DNA of 64,000 nt, from NCBI RefSeq assembly GCF_002803065.1, contig NZ_NNBL01000010.1, positions 62,001 to 126,000 on the forward strand, read 5' to 3'. Shown in pieces: positions 34,005 to 42,489 of this stretch. The notes beneath the pieces were generated by a model. That model worked only from the letters and a program-made list of their open reading frames with translations. It was not told where the DNA came from and did no database searches. Position numbers and translations under genes: made by a program. Positions within the stretch are counted from its first letter, which is position 1, and the number at the start of each line of letters is the position of its first letter. This DNA comes from Streptomyces sp. CB01635. GTDB taxonomy: Bacteria; Actinomycetota; Actinomycetes; Streptomycetales; Streptomycetaceae.

Positions 34005-35468
34005 ATGAACACCTACGCAGACTGGCAGCGCCGAGCAGCCGAACTGACGCCACGTACAAGGGCGTTCATCAACGGCACATGGACCGAGTCGCACACCCGA
34101 GCCACCTTCCCCACCACCAACCCGGCCACCGGCAAGGTCACCGCACACGTCACGCGCGGCGAAGCGCCCGAGATCGACGCGGCGGTCCGCGCGGCCCGCG
34201 CCTCCTTCGACGACGGCCGCTGGTCCCGCACCGACCCGGCGGCACGCAAGCGCGTCCTGCTCAGGCTCGCCGACCTGATCACCGCCAACGCCGAGGAGCT
34301 GGCCCTCCTCGACACCCTCGACATGGGCAAGCCGATCGCGGAGTCGTACGGCACGGACGTGCCCGGCGCGGCCGGTGTCTTCGCCTGGTACGCGGAGGCC
34401 GCGGACAAGCTGTACGACGAGATCGCGCCGACGCCCCCGGGTCACCTGGCGACGGTCCGCCGCACCCCGCTGGGCGTGGTGGGCGCCGTGGTCCCGTGGA
34501 ACTTCCCGCTGGACCTGGCGAGCTGGAAGCTGGCGCCGGCCCTCGCGGCGGGCAACAGCGTCGTACTCAAGCCGGCGGAGCAGTCCCCGCTGTCGGCCCT
34601 GCGCCTGGCCGAACTGGCAGCGGAGGCGGGCCTGCCCGACGGCGTACTGAACGTCGTCCCCGGCATGGGCGGCACCGCGGGCAGGGCGCTCGGCCTGCAC
34701 AAGGACGTCGACACCCTGGTCTTCACGGGCTCGACGGAGGTCGCCCGCCTCTTCCTCTCCTACTCCGCCGAGTCGAACATGAAGCAGGTCTGGCCGGAGG
34801 CGGGCGGCAAGAGCCCGAACGTGGTCTTCGCGGATGCGGACCTGGACGCGGCGGCAGAGCGCGCGGCCTGGGGATTCGCGTACAACGCGGGCCAGGTCTG
34901 CTCGGCCAACACCCGCCTCCTGGTGGAGAGTTCGATCGCCGACGACTTCACGGCCCGCGTCGCGGAGCACGCGGCACGCTTCGTGCCGGGCGACCCCCTG
35001 GACCCCGGCACGAACCTCGGCCCGCTGGTCGACGAGGCCCAGGCGACCCGGGTCCTCGCGGCGGTCGAGGCATCGGACGGCAAGGTGATCACGGGCGGCA
35101 CGCGCGACGGCGCCTACCTCACCCCCACGATCGTCACCGGTCTGCACCCCGATGCGCCCCTGGCCCGCGAGGAACTCTTCGGCCCGGTCCTGACGGTCCA
35201 CGCCTTCACCGCCGAGGAGGAGGCGATACGCACCGCCAACGACTCCCCGTACGGCCTGGCGGCCTCGCTGTGGACGAGGGACCTGGCCCGCGCCCACCGC
35301 GTCTCGGACGCCCTGCACGCAGGGACGGTCTCGGTGAACACGGTCGACGCGCTGAGCCCGCTGACGCCGTTCGGCGGCTTCAAGCAGTCGGGCCACGGCA
35401 GGGACCTGTCGCTCCACTCGCTCGACAAGTACACGGGCCTGAAGACGACGTGGATCACGTACGCGTAG
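34005..35468 (+). CDS. Aldehyde dehydrogenase (PuuC-like)
   Basis: 487 residues from ATG 34005 with AGGGGAG upstream. NAD(P)+-dependent oxidation of an aldehyde to the acid: oxyanion Asn166 in VVPWNFPLDL, general base Glu265 in PEAGGKSPN, nucleophile Cys299 in NAGQVCSANTRLL, and coenzyme-binding FTGSTEVARL. The WPEAGGKSP variant and C-terminal FKQSGHGRDLSLHSLDKYT are like gamma-glutamyl-aminobutyraldehyde/betaine aldehyde dehydrogenases. It precedes a class III aminotransferase by 59 bases, so it probably oxidises the aldehyde made by transamination of an amine. Confidence 0.9.
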   Translation: MNTYADWQRRAAELTPRTRAFINGTWTESHTRATFPTTNPATGKVTAHVTRGEAPEIDAAVRAARASFDDGRWSRTDPAARKRVLLRLADLITANAEELALLDTLDMGKPIAESYGTDVPGAAGVFAWYAEAADKLYDEIAPTPPGHLATVRRTPLGVVGAVVPWNFPLDLASWKLAPALAAGNSVVLKPAEQSPLSALRLAELAAEAGLPDGVLNVVPGMGGTAGRALGLHKDVDTLVFTGSTEVARLFLSYSAESNMKQVWPEAGGKSPNVVFADADLDAAAERAAWGFAYNAGQVCSANTRLLVESSIADDFTARVAEHAARFVPGDPLDPGTNLGPLVDEAQATRVLAAVEASDGKVITGGTRDGAYLTPTIVTGLHPDAPLAREELFGPVLTVHAFTAEEEAIRTANDSPYGLAASLWTRDLARAHRVSDALHAGTVSVNTVDALSPLTPFGGFKQSGHGRDLSLHSLDKYTGLKTTWITYA

Positions 35469-35527
35469 CCGGGCCCGGCCACGACCGCCCGGACAACTCC
35501 CCACCCTCTCCTGAAGGGACGAACACC

Positions 35528-36880
35528 ATGACCCTCACCCCCGCACAGCAGCTCGCCGCCACGGACCGGGCGCACATCATCCACCCTTACCTCCCCGGTA
35601 CCGCCGAGGAACGTGTGGTGATGACGGAGGGCAAGGGCTGCCGCCTCACCGACGCGGAGGGCCGCAGCTACCTCGACGCGACAGGCGGGCTCTGGCTCGC
35701 CCAGGTCGGCCACGGCCGCAAGGAGATCGCGGACGTGGCGCATGCGCAGATGCAGCAGCTCGAATACTTCACGAGCTTCTGGGAGTTCTCGAACGACAAG
35801 GCGATCCAGCTGGCCGAACGCCTCACCACGCTGGCCCCCGACAACCTCAACCACGTCTACTTCACGTCGGGCGGCTCCGAGGGCAACGAGGCGGCCATCA
35901 AGATGGCCCGCTACTACCACCACCGCAGGGGCGAGGGCTCCCGCACCTGGATCCTGGCCCGCGACAAGGCGTACCACGGCATCGGCTACGGAGGCGGCTC
36001 GGCCACCGGGTTCCCGGTCTACCACGAGGGCTTCGCCCCGATGATGCCGCACGTCAGCCACCTGACGCCGCCGTGGCCGTACCGCACGGAGCTCTACGGC
36101 AACGCCGACCCCACGGACTTCCTGATCGCCGAGCTGGAGGGCCGCATCGCGGAGATCGGGGCCTCCAACATCGCGGCGATGATCGGCGAACCCATCATGG
36201 GCGTGGGCGGCATGCTGGTCCCGCCGGCGGACTACTGGCCGCGCGTGCGCGAGGTCCTCGACCGCCACGGCATCCTCCTCATCTTCGACGAGGTGGTGAC
36301 GGCGTACGGCCGCGTGGGCGAATGGTTCGCGGCCCAGCACTTCAACGTGAAGCCGGACATCATCACCACGGCGAAGGGCATCACGTCGGGCTACACCCCG
36401 CTCGGTGCCCTGCTCGTCTCCGACGAGGTGACGGAGGCGCTGCTCCAGGACCACGGCTTCCCGATGGGCTACACGTACAACGGCCACCCGGTGGCGGCGG
36501 CGGTGGCCCTCGCGAACCTGGACATCATCGAACGGGAGAACCTCCTGCCCCGAGCGATCACGATGGGCGAACACCTACACACCCAACTCGCCGATGAACT
36601 GGGCGACTTGCCGATCGTGGGAGAGATCCGCTCGGTGGGCATGATGCTGGCGGTCGAGTTGGTGGCCGACCGCGAGACCCGCACCCCTCTCCCGCTGAAC
36701 CCGGCCCGCATGCCGCACGACGTGATCCGCAAGGAGACGGGCGTCATCGTCCGCGACTCGGCCCACAGCCTGGTCCTGTCCCCGCCGCTGATCATGACGG
36801 AGCAGGAGGCGAAGGAGGCGGCTACGGCGATGCGCTCGGTCCTCGAACGCACGACACCGACGGGCGAGATCACCAAGTAG
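35528..36880 (+). CDS. Class III PLP aminotransferase (omega-amino acid/amine)
   Basis: 450 residues. PLP-binding Lys283 in ITTAKGITSGYTPLGA, Asp254 in LIFDEVVTAYGR, and phosphate-binding YFTSGGSEGNEAAIKMAR. GLWLAQVGHGRKEI and the KAYHGIGYGGGSATG region fit amine:pyruvate or aspartate aminotransferase family proteins of the omega-transaminase group. It moves a terminal amino group from an amine or omega-amino acid to an alpha-keto acid, giving an aldehyde for the upstream dehydrogenase. AAGGGACG precedes the ATG. Confidence 0.9.
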   Translation: MTLTPAQQLAATDRAHIIHPYLPGTAEERVVMTEGKGCRLTDAEGRSYLDATGGLWLAQVGHGRKEIADVAHAQMQQLEYFTSFWEFSNDKAIQLAERLTTLAPDNLNHVYFTSGGSEGNEAAIKMARYYHHRRGEGSRTWILARDKAYHGIGYGGGSATGFPVYHEGFAPMMPHVSHLTPPWPYRTELYGNADPTDFLIAELEGRIAEIGASNIAAMIGEPIMGVGGMLVPPADYWPRVREVLDRHGILLIFDEVVTAYGRVGEWFAAQHFNVKPDIITTAKGITSGYTPLGALLVSDEVTEALLQDHGFPMGYTYNGHPVAAAVALANLDIIERENLLPRAITMGEHLHTQLADELGDLPIVGEIRSVGMMLAVELVADRETRTPLPLNPARMPHDVIRKETGVIVRDSAHSLVLSPPLIMTEQEAKEAATAMRSVLERTTPTGEITK

Positions 36881-36965
36881 CCCCCGGGCTCCGCACCGCG
36901 TACATCAGTCGCGCCCCACAGCCACCCGCACGGTCCCACCCGTCCCCAGCCCCGAGGACACAGAC

Positions 36966-38543
36966 GTGCCCGACCACAAAGAACAAGCAGCACCACCACC
37001 AAGCACCGCCGCCGTGGACTCCGCCGCCGCCGCGGAGTCCACCGGCGAAGAAACCACCCCCACCCCCACCCCGACCCCCAACCTCCACAGAAGCCTCCGC
37101 CGCTTCGACATCACGGCGATGGCGGTGGCGGCGGTGATCTCCTTCGACACGGTGGGCCAGATCGCGACGGGCGGCGGAGAGGCGGTGACGTGGACGGCGG
37201 TCATCGCGGTCGCGTTCCTCATCCCGTACGCGCTGCTCTTCGCGGAGACGGGCGCGGCCTTCCCCCAGGAGGGCGGCCCCTACGTCTGGGTGAAACTGGC
37301 GTTCGGCCGGCTGACGGCGGCGGTCACGACGCTCTTCTACTGGGTGACGAACCCGATCTGGCTGGGCGGCTCGCTCGTGTTCATCGCGGCACAGACGTGG
37401 GACGGCTTCGTGTTCCGCCTGGGCCAGGGCACGTTCGCGGACTACGCGTTCAAGACCGTGTTCATCTGGACGGCGATCCTCACGGCAGTGGTCTCGCTGC
37501 GCAATGGCAAATGGATCACTACGGCGGGCGCGGCGGCCAAGGTCCTCGCGCTCACCGTGTTCACGGCGACGGCAGTGGCGTACGGCCTGGCCCACGGCTT
37601 CCAGGGCCTGACAGGAACGGCGGACAACACCACAGCCGCCACCACCTTCAGCCCCACCACAGCGGGCTTCCTGGCCCTGGTCCCGGTGCTCCTCTTCGCG
37701 TACGTGGGTTTCGAGGCCCCGAACGCCGCGGGCGAGGAGATGCACAACCCGCAACGCGACGTCCCCACAGCCCTCGGCCGCTCCGCGGCGATCGCGGCGG
37801 CCTGCTACCTGCTCCCCGTACTGGCGATCCTCTCCGTGGTCCCGCCCGGCAAGGTGACCGGCATCGGCGGCTTCATGGAGGGCGCGCAGACCATCTTCAC
37901 GATCTACGGAGGTGCAAGCGGCGGGCTCCTGAAGACGACCGCGCTCCTCTTCGTCTTCGCGCTCCTCACCCAGGGCAGCGCATGGATGATCGTGAGCGAC
38001 CGGATGCAGGCGATGGCGGCGGCGGACGGCGGGTTCTTCAGCCGCAAGCTGGGCGCGTTCCACCCCAGGCTGGGCACACCGGTGCGCACGAACCTGCTGT
38101 CGGGGGCGATCGCGACGGTGTTCATGGTGGCGGCGATGCGGCTCGCGGACGGCGACGCGGCGGCGGTGTTCTCGGTCGTCCTGACCGTCGCGGTGACGAC
38201 GCTGCTGCTCTCGTACCTGACGGTGATCCCGGCCCTGGCGGTCCTGCGCCTGCGCCACAGGGACGTACCGCGCCCCTACCAGGTCCCGTTCGGGACGAAG
38301 GGGTTCATGATCTGCGCGACGCTGGCCTACGCGTGGATCCTCACCGGTTCATGGACGGCCCTGTTCCCGGGCACGCTGGAGGCGCTGCTCGGCATCACGT
38401 ACGACTTCCGCGGCACGTGGGGCGTGTCACGGACGGCGTTCGAGGCATTCACGCTGGGCACGGTCGTCGCCCTGCTCCTCATCGGCACCATCGGTCACGC
38501 AGTGGCCGGGGCGGCGAACGACCGCGCGCGCGTGCGCCGTTGA
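36966..38543 (+). CDS. APC-family amino acid/amine permease
   Basis: 525 residues, GTG start. A ~40-residue hydrophilic start rich in Pro/Thr (a TPTPTPTP run) precedes about 12 transmembrane helices. APC features: FDITAMAVAAVISFDTVGQI in helix 1, ALLFAETGAAFPQEGGPYVWVKLAFG in helices 2-3, FAYVGFEAPNAAGEEMHNPQRDVP and YQVPFGTKG. Import of an amino acid or polyamine-like substrate for the aminotransferase and dehydrogenase upstream is the natural reading. 85 bases separate it from the aminotransferase. Confidence 0.88.
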   Translation: MPDHKEQAAPPPSTAAVDSAAAAESTGEETTPTPTPTPNLHRSLRRFDITAMAVAAVISFDTVGQIATGGGEAVTWTAVIAVAFLIPYALLFAETGAAFPQEGGPYVWVKLAFGRLTAAVTTLFYWVTNPIWLGGSLVFIAAQTWDGFVFRLGQGTFADYAFKTVFIWTAILTAVVSLRNGKWITTAGAAAKVLALTVFTATAVAYGLAHGFQGLTGTADNTTAATTFSPTTAGFLALVPVLLFAYVGFEAPNAAGEEMHNPQRDVPTALGRSAAIAAACYLLPVLAILSVVPPGKVTGIGGFMEGAQTIFTIYGGASGGLLKTTALLFVFALLTQGSAWMIVSDRMQAMAAADGGFFSRKLGAFHPRLGTPVRTNLLSGAIATVFMVAAMRLADGDAAAVFSVVLTVAVTTLLLSYLTVIPALAVLRLRHRDVPRPYQVPFGTKGFMICATLAYAWILTGSWTALFPGTLEALLGITYDFRGTWGVSRTAFEAFTLGTVVALLLIGTIGHAVAGAANDRARVRR

Positions 38544-38604
38544 CGCGCCCGCCGGGCTGGGCATGAACTGGGAGACAGGCAGTTCGCCCCGAGGAGGGAA
38601 CACC

Positions 38605-38754
38605 ATGGCCGAGTCCCCCACCCCCGAAGCCATCGCAGAGCAGCCCACGGAAGTCCCGCAGCCGCACCGGCTGGTCCTGCTAGGCGCCTGCGGCTGCGGC
38701 TCGGGCTGCGGCTGCGGCTGCCAGTCGGGCGCGCCGTGCCAGTGCGGCGGCTGA
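38605..38754 (+). CDS. 49-residue cysteine-rich peptide
   Basis: The ATG at 38605 has GAGGAGGG seven bases upstream. The first 25 residues are polar with Glu/Pro; then comes HRLVLLGACGCGSGCGCGCQ and SGAPCQCGG, with seven cysteines in the last 21 residues, most as Cys-Gly pairs. Composition is like a small metallothionein or a Cys-rich ribosomally made peptide precursor. The gene stands 61 bases after the permease and ends in a strong terminator. No function is known to me; metal binding is inference. Confidence 0.68.
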   Translation: MAESPTPEAIAEQPTEVPQPHRLVLLGACGCGSGCGCGCQSGAPCQCGG

Positions 38755-38777
38755 TCGGACTGACATGACGGAACATG

Positions 38778-38814
38778 ACGGGGGCCCCGCACCACACAGG
38801 TGCGGGGCCCCCGT
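38778..38814. terminator. Strong bidirectional terminator
   Basis: Fifteen-base perfect arms (ACGGGGGCCCCGCAC, 38778-38792, and its complement 38800-38814) with a 7-base loop separate the Cys-rich gene from convergent phoU. Confidence 0.82.
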
Positions 38815-38837
38815 CAGACAGGCCACCCCGAGAGGGG

Positions 38838-39521
38838 TCAGCTGCCGTCGACCGGCTGCGGCTGAGGCGCCTGGATCTCGTCGGCGTGCTCACCGGTCAC
38901 GAGGTACACCACACGCTTGGCCACGGAGACCGCGTGATCGGCGAAGCGCTCGTAGTAACGGCCCAGCAGGGTCACGTCCACGGCCGTCTCGATGCCGTGC
39001 TTCCACCGGTCGTCCATCAGGTGCTGGAACAGCGTCCGGTGCAGCTGGTCCATCTCGTCGTCGTCCTGCTCCAGCTGGAGCGCGAGGTCGACGTCCTTGG
39101 TGATGATGACCTCGGCGGACTTCGCCATGAGCCGCTGCGCGAGCTGCCCCATCTCCAGGACGGTCGCGTGCAGATCGTGCGGAACGGCCTGGTCCGGGAA
39201 CCGCAGCCGGGCGAGCTTGGCGACGTGCTGCGCCAGGTCACCGCTGCGCTCCAGGTCCGCGCTCATCCGCAGCGAGGTCACGACGATCCGCAGATCCGTG
39301 GCGACGGGCTGCTGGCGCGCGAGCAGGGCTATCGCCCGCGCCTCCAGGTCATGCTGGAGATCGTCGACCTTCTGATCCCCCGCGATGACACTCTCGGCCA
39401 GCTTCAGATCGGCGTCGAGCATGGCCGTGGTGGCGCGCCCGATCGCCGACCCGACAAGGCGGGCCATCTCGACCAGGCCCTCGCCGATCGAGTCAAGTTC
39501 CTCGTGGTACGCGTCACGCAT
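38838..39521 (-). CDS. phoU: Phosphate signalling protein PhoU
   Basis: 227 residues, ATG at 39521. Two three-helix PhoU repeats: MRDAYHEELDSIGEGLVEMARLVG ... and QAVPHDLHATVLEMGQLAQRL ..., with the metal-cluster motif ERFADHAVSVAKRVVYLVTG at the end of repeat 2 and ERSGDLAQHVAKL in repeat 1. PhoU restrains PhoR signalling and tunes phosphate uptake at the inner face of the membrane. It is divergent from phoR-phoP, and a PHO box lies between them. Confidence 0.93.
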   Translation of the reverse strand: MRDAYHEELDSIGEGLVEMARLVGSAIGRATTAMLDADLKLAESVIAGDQKVDDLQHDLEARAIALLARQQPVATDLRIVVTSLRMSADLERSGDLAQHVAKLARLRFPDQAVPHDLHATVLEMGQLAQRLMAKSAEVIITKDVDLALQLEQDDDEMDQLHRTLFQHLMDDRWKHGIETAVDVTLLGRYYERFADHAVSVAKRVVYLVTGEHADEIQAPQPQPVDGS

Positions 39522-39602
39522 ACAACTGTCCCTCTCACTCACTGCGGGGCTGCTGTGCCCCACGCTCCCACGTTCGGCCCTGTACGCGTCCGTTTCCGTC
39601 AC

Positions 39603-39635
39603 CCCAAATGAATCACCTCTGTATCCAAGGTGAAC
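39603..39635 (-). promoter_or_regulatory. Candidate PHO box in phoU/phoR intergenic region
   Basis: Read on the minus strand, three consecutive 11-base units: GTTCACCTTGG, ATACAGAGGTG, ATTCATTTGGG. The first matches the Streptomyces PhoP consensus (G-G/T-T-C-A-C-C-type direct repeat unit) and the third is close. Position between phoU and phoR matches the known autoregulated region. Confidence 0.65.
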
Positions 39636-39708
39636 TCTGGGCGACGAGTGTTCGAGGTACCACTCGGACGGCTGTGGGCAGTGCTGACAGGGCGCATAAC
39701 CTGGAGGC

Positions 39709-40986
39709 ATGGACGTGAACGCGGCGGTCGCCGCAGCGGCAGCGATCGCCGGGGTGTGCACCGGCGTGATCGCCATGCTGGCGTTTCGCTGGAGCGAACG
39801 CGACCAGAAACGCCCCACCCGTACTTCCCTGCACACGGACCCGGTCCTTCCGCCCGGCGTCGACACCGTCCTCTCCGTACTGCGCTCCTCCGCCGTCGTC
39901 CTGGACGAGGCGGACAGCGTGGTCAAGGCCAGCTCGGCGGCGTACGCCCTCGGCCTGGTCAGAGGCGGCAAGCTGGCCGTGGAGCCGATGCTCCTCATGG
40001 CCAGGGACACCCGCCGTGACGGGGAGATACGACAGGTCGAGCTCGACCTGCCCCGCCGCGGCACCGGCCGCGGGGACGCCCTCGCGGTCTCCGCGCGTGT
40101 GGCCCCCCTCGGCTCCCGCCTGGTCCTGCTCCTCGTGGAGGACCTCACGGAGGCCCGCCGCATCGAGGCGGTCCGCCGCGACTTCGTGGCGAACGTCAGC
40201 CACGAGCTGAAGACCCCGGTCGGCGCGCTCAGCCTCCTCTCCGAGGCGGTCATGGACGCGTCCGACGACCCGGAGGCGGTGGAGCGCTTCGCAGGCAGGA
40301 TGCAGATCGAGGCGACCCGCCTGACGAACCTGGTCCAGGAGCTCATCGACCTGTCCCGGGTGCAGAACGACGACCCGCTGGAGGACGCCGAGCCGGTCCG
40401 CGTCGACGAACTCGTCGCCGAGGCGATCGACCGCTGCCGCCACCAGGCCGGCACGAAGCAGATCACCATGGCCGCGGGAGGCACCGCGGACCTCCAGATC
40501 TGGGGCAACCGCGGCCAGCTCGCCGCGGCTCTCGGCAACCTCGTCGAGAACGCCGTCAACTACAGTCCGGCCCGAACCCGCGTGGGCATAGCCGCGCGCC
40601 GGGTCACCGCGCCCGGCGGAGACCTCATAGAAGTGGCGGTCACCGACCAGGGCCTCGGCATCTCCGACAAGGACAAGGAGCGCATCTTCGAGCGCTTCTA
40701 CCGAGTCGACCCGGCCCGATCCAGGGCCACCGGCGGCACCGGCCTCGGCCTCGCCATCGTCAAGCATGTGGCTGCCTCGCACGGCGGGGAAGTCACCGTG
40801 TGGAGCTCCGAAGGCCAGGGCTCCACGTTCACCCTGCGGCTGCCGGAGGCAGGCGCGACCCGCGACCGCGGCCCAGGACACGTAGGCGGCGACGCATACG
40901 GACACCACGTCGGCAACGACGCCGACGGGCCCGACGAGACAACCGCATACGATCCCATTCCTGCCGCCCCGGAGGTCCTTCCGTGA
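39709..40986 (+). CDS. phoR: Phosphate sensor histidine kinase PhoR
   Basis: 425 residues. One N-terminal transmembrane helix (AAAAAIAGVCTGVIAMLAF), a degenerate PAS-like region (about 50-145), a HisKA domain with phospho-His165 in VSHELKTP, and an HATPase domain with NLVENAVNYS, DQGLGISDKD, GTGLGLAI boxes. It is the SenX3/PhoR type of actinobacteria, sensing phosphate supply through the Pst/PhoU system. The C-terminus has a ~40-residue His/Asp-rich tail. The stop overlaps the phoP start (GTGA). Confidence 0.93.
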   Translation: MDVNAAVAAAAAIAGVCTGVIAMLAFRWSERDQKRPTRTSLHTDPVLPPGVDTVLSVLRSSAVVLDEADSVVKASSAAYALGLVRGGKLAVEPMLLMARDTRRDGEIRQVELDLPRRGTGRGDALAVSARVAPLGSRLVLLLVEDLTEARRIEAVRRDFVANVSHELKTPVGALSLLSEAVMDASDDPEAVERFAGRMQIEATRLTNLVQELIDLSRVQNDDPLEDAEPVRVDELVAEAIDRCRHQAGTKQITMAAGGTADLQIWGNRGQLAAALGNLVENAVNYSPARTRVGIAARRVTAPGGDLIEVAVTDQGLGISDKDKERIFERFYRVDPARSRATGGTGLGLAIVKHVAASHGGEVTVWSSEGQGSTFTLRLPEAGATRDRGPGHVGGDAYGHHVGNDADGPDETTAYDPIPAAPEVLP

Positions 40987-41663
40987 CCCGAGTGCTCGTC
41001 GTCGAGGACGAGGAATCCTTCTCCGACGCCCTGTCGTACATGCTCCGCAAGGAGGGTTTCGAGGTCGCCATCGCGGCCACCGGCCCCGACGGTCTCGACG
41101 AGTTCGAGCGCAACGGCGCCGACCTCGTCCTGCTCGACCTGATGCTGCCGGGTCTGCCCGGCACCGAGGTCTGCCGCCAGCTGCGCGGCCGATCCAACGT
41201 CCCGGTCATCATGGTGACCGCCAAGGACAGCGAGATCGACAAGGTCGTGGGCCTCGAGATAGGAGCCGACGACTACGTCACCAAGCCCTTCTCGTCCCGC
41301 GAGCTGGTCGCCCGTATCCGCGCGGTCCTGCGCCGCAGGGGCGAGCCCGAGGAGGTCGCCCCGCAGGCCCTGGAGGCCGGCCCGGTCCGCATGGACGTGG
41401 ACCGCCACGTCGTCACGGTCTCCGGCTCCAAGGTCGACCTGCCCCTCAAGGAGTTCGACCTCCTGGAGATGCTTCTGCGCAACGCGGGCCGCGTCCTGAC
41501 CCGCATGCAGCTGATCGACCGCGTGTGGGGCGCGGACTACGTGGGCGACACCAAGACCCTCGACGTCCACGTCAAGCGACTGCGCGCCAAGATCGAGCCG
41601 GACCCGGGGGCCCCGCGCTACCTGGTGACGGTTCGCGGCCTCGGGTACAAGTTCGAGCCGTAA
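40983..41663 (+). CDS. phoP: Response regulator PhoP (OmpR family)
   Basis: 226 residues, GTG overlapping the phoR stop by four bases. Receiver domain with VVEDEE acidic pocket, phosphoacceptor Asp52 in VLLDLMLPG, Thr79 in VIMVTA and Lys101 in YVTKPF. A winged-helix OmpR domain follows (EFDLLEMLLRNAGRVLTRMQL; TKTLDVHVKRLRAKIE). PhoP binds PHO boxes to switch phosphate-starvation genes and, in Streptomyces, also restrains nitrogen and antibiotic genes. Confidence 0.95.
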   Translation: MTRVLVVEDEESFSDALSYMLRKEGFEVAIAATGPDGLDEFERNGADLVLLDLMLPGLPGTEVCRQLRGRSNVPVIMVTAKDSEIDKVVGLEIGADDYVTKPFSSRELVARIRAVLRRRGEPEEVAPQALEAGPVRMDVDRHVVTVSGSKVDLPLKEFDLLEMLLRNAGRVLTRMQLIDRVWGADYVGDTKTLDVHVKRLRAKIEPDPGAPRYLVTVRGLGYKFEP

Positions 41664-41773
41664 ACCGCGGTGGGGCTGCGCCGGGCCGTCCGGAACGGAG
41701 TCCGGCGCAGCGCTTCGAAGCCCGCGTAGCGGTGCGAGGAGTGCACCGGGGAGAGATCCCAGCCATGGAACGC

Positions 41774-41810
41774 CGAAGGGCGGGACCTCCCACGGGGGTC
41801 CCGCCCTTCG
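41774..41810. terminator. Convergent terminator after phoP
   Basis: CGAAGGGCGGGACC (41774-41787) and its exact complement (41797-41810), loop 9 bases, lie between phoP and the convergent lipoprotein gene. Confidence 0.8.
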
Positions 41811-41829
41811 CCATTGCGTACGTACGTGT

Positions 41830-42489
41830 TCAGTGCCCGGCGGTGCTCTCCGAGGCGGACGCCCCGGCGGCCGGGCTGCCCGAGGCCGACTCGGACGGCG
41901 AGGCGGAGCCGGACGGGGTGGCCGACCCGGAGGGCGTCGCGGACTCCGACGGCTCCGTGCTCGGCACGGCCGGGATCTCGCTCGGCCCCCACTTCTTGAA
42001 GTAGCTCTCGGCCGGCACGACGAACGACTGGATCTTGACGGCGCCCGTGGTGCTGAACGTGAAGGTCAGCGTCCGCACGTCACCGTCGAGGTCGGCGGTG
42101 CGGCTGTTGGGCAGCTGCGCGGACGCGTTGTCCTTCCCGCCGAGCACGAGGGAGCCGCCGGCCGGGATCGTCACGGTCTTCTTGCCGTCGGCGGCCGACA
42201 ACTCGGCCTTCTTGCCGACGCCGTCGAGCAGGATCGAGTCGAGGGTCTGGGCCTTGGAGCCGTTGTTGAAGAGCGTCGCGGTCACGACGGCCGGACCCGT
42301 GGACTTCAGGTCGGGCTGCGTGATCACGGTGGCGTTCTGGATCCGGATGTCCCCGACGGAGGTCTCCGCGTTGTCCGGCTTGACCTCCAGCGTCTGGGCG
42401 TTGTTTCCAGCGCCGCACGCGGCGAGCGAGGCGATCGAGAACGCGAGGGCGGCGGCGGCGAGGGTGCCGCGTCGAAGGCTGCTGCTCAC
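41830..42489 (-). CDS. Lipoprotein with Ig-like/copper-chaperone-type domain
   Basis: 219 residues. Type II signal peptide with lipobox LAAC (ASLAACGAGNN). The mature domain (SVGDIRIQNATVITQP, GPAVVTATLFNNGSKAQTLDSIL, VTIPAGGSLVLGG) has the beta-sandwich pattern of PCuAC/DUF461-like proteins but lacks the Met/His copper motif. It ends in a long Ser/Pro/Ala/Glu tail of low complexity (SGSATPSGSASPSES), probably spanning the wall. It is conserved next to phoP in Streptomyces as far as I recall; function unknown. Confidence 0.75.
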   Translation of the reverse strand: MSSSLRRGTLAAAALAFSIASLAACGAGNNAQTLEVKPDNAETSVGDIRIQNATVITQPDLKSTGPAVVTATLFNNGSKAQTLDSILLDGVGKKAELSAADGKKTVTIPAGGSLVLGGKDNASAQLPNSRTADLDGDVRTLTFTFSTTGAVKIQSFVVPAESYFKKWGPSEIPAVPSTEPSESATPSGSATPSGSASPSESASGSPAAGASASESTAGH

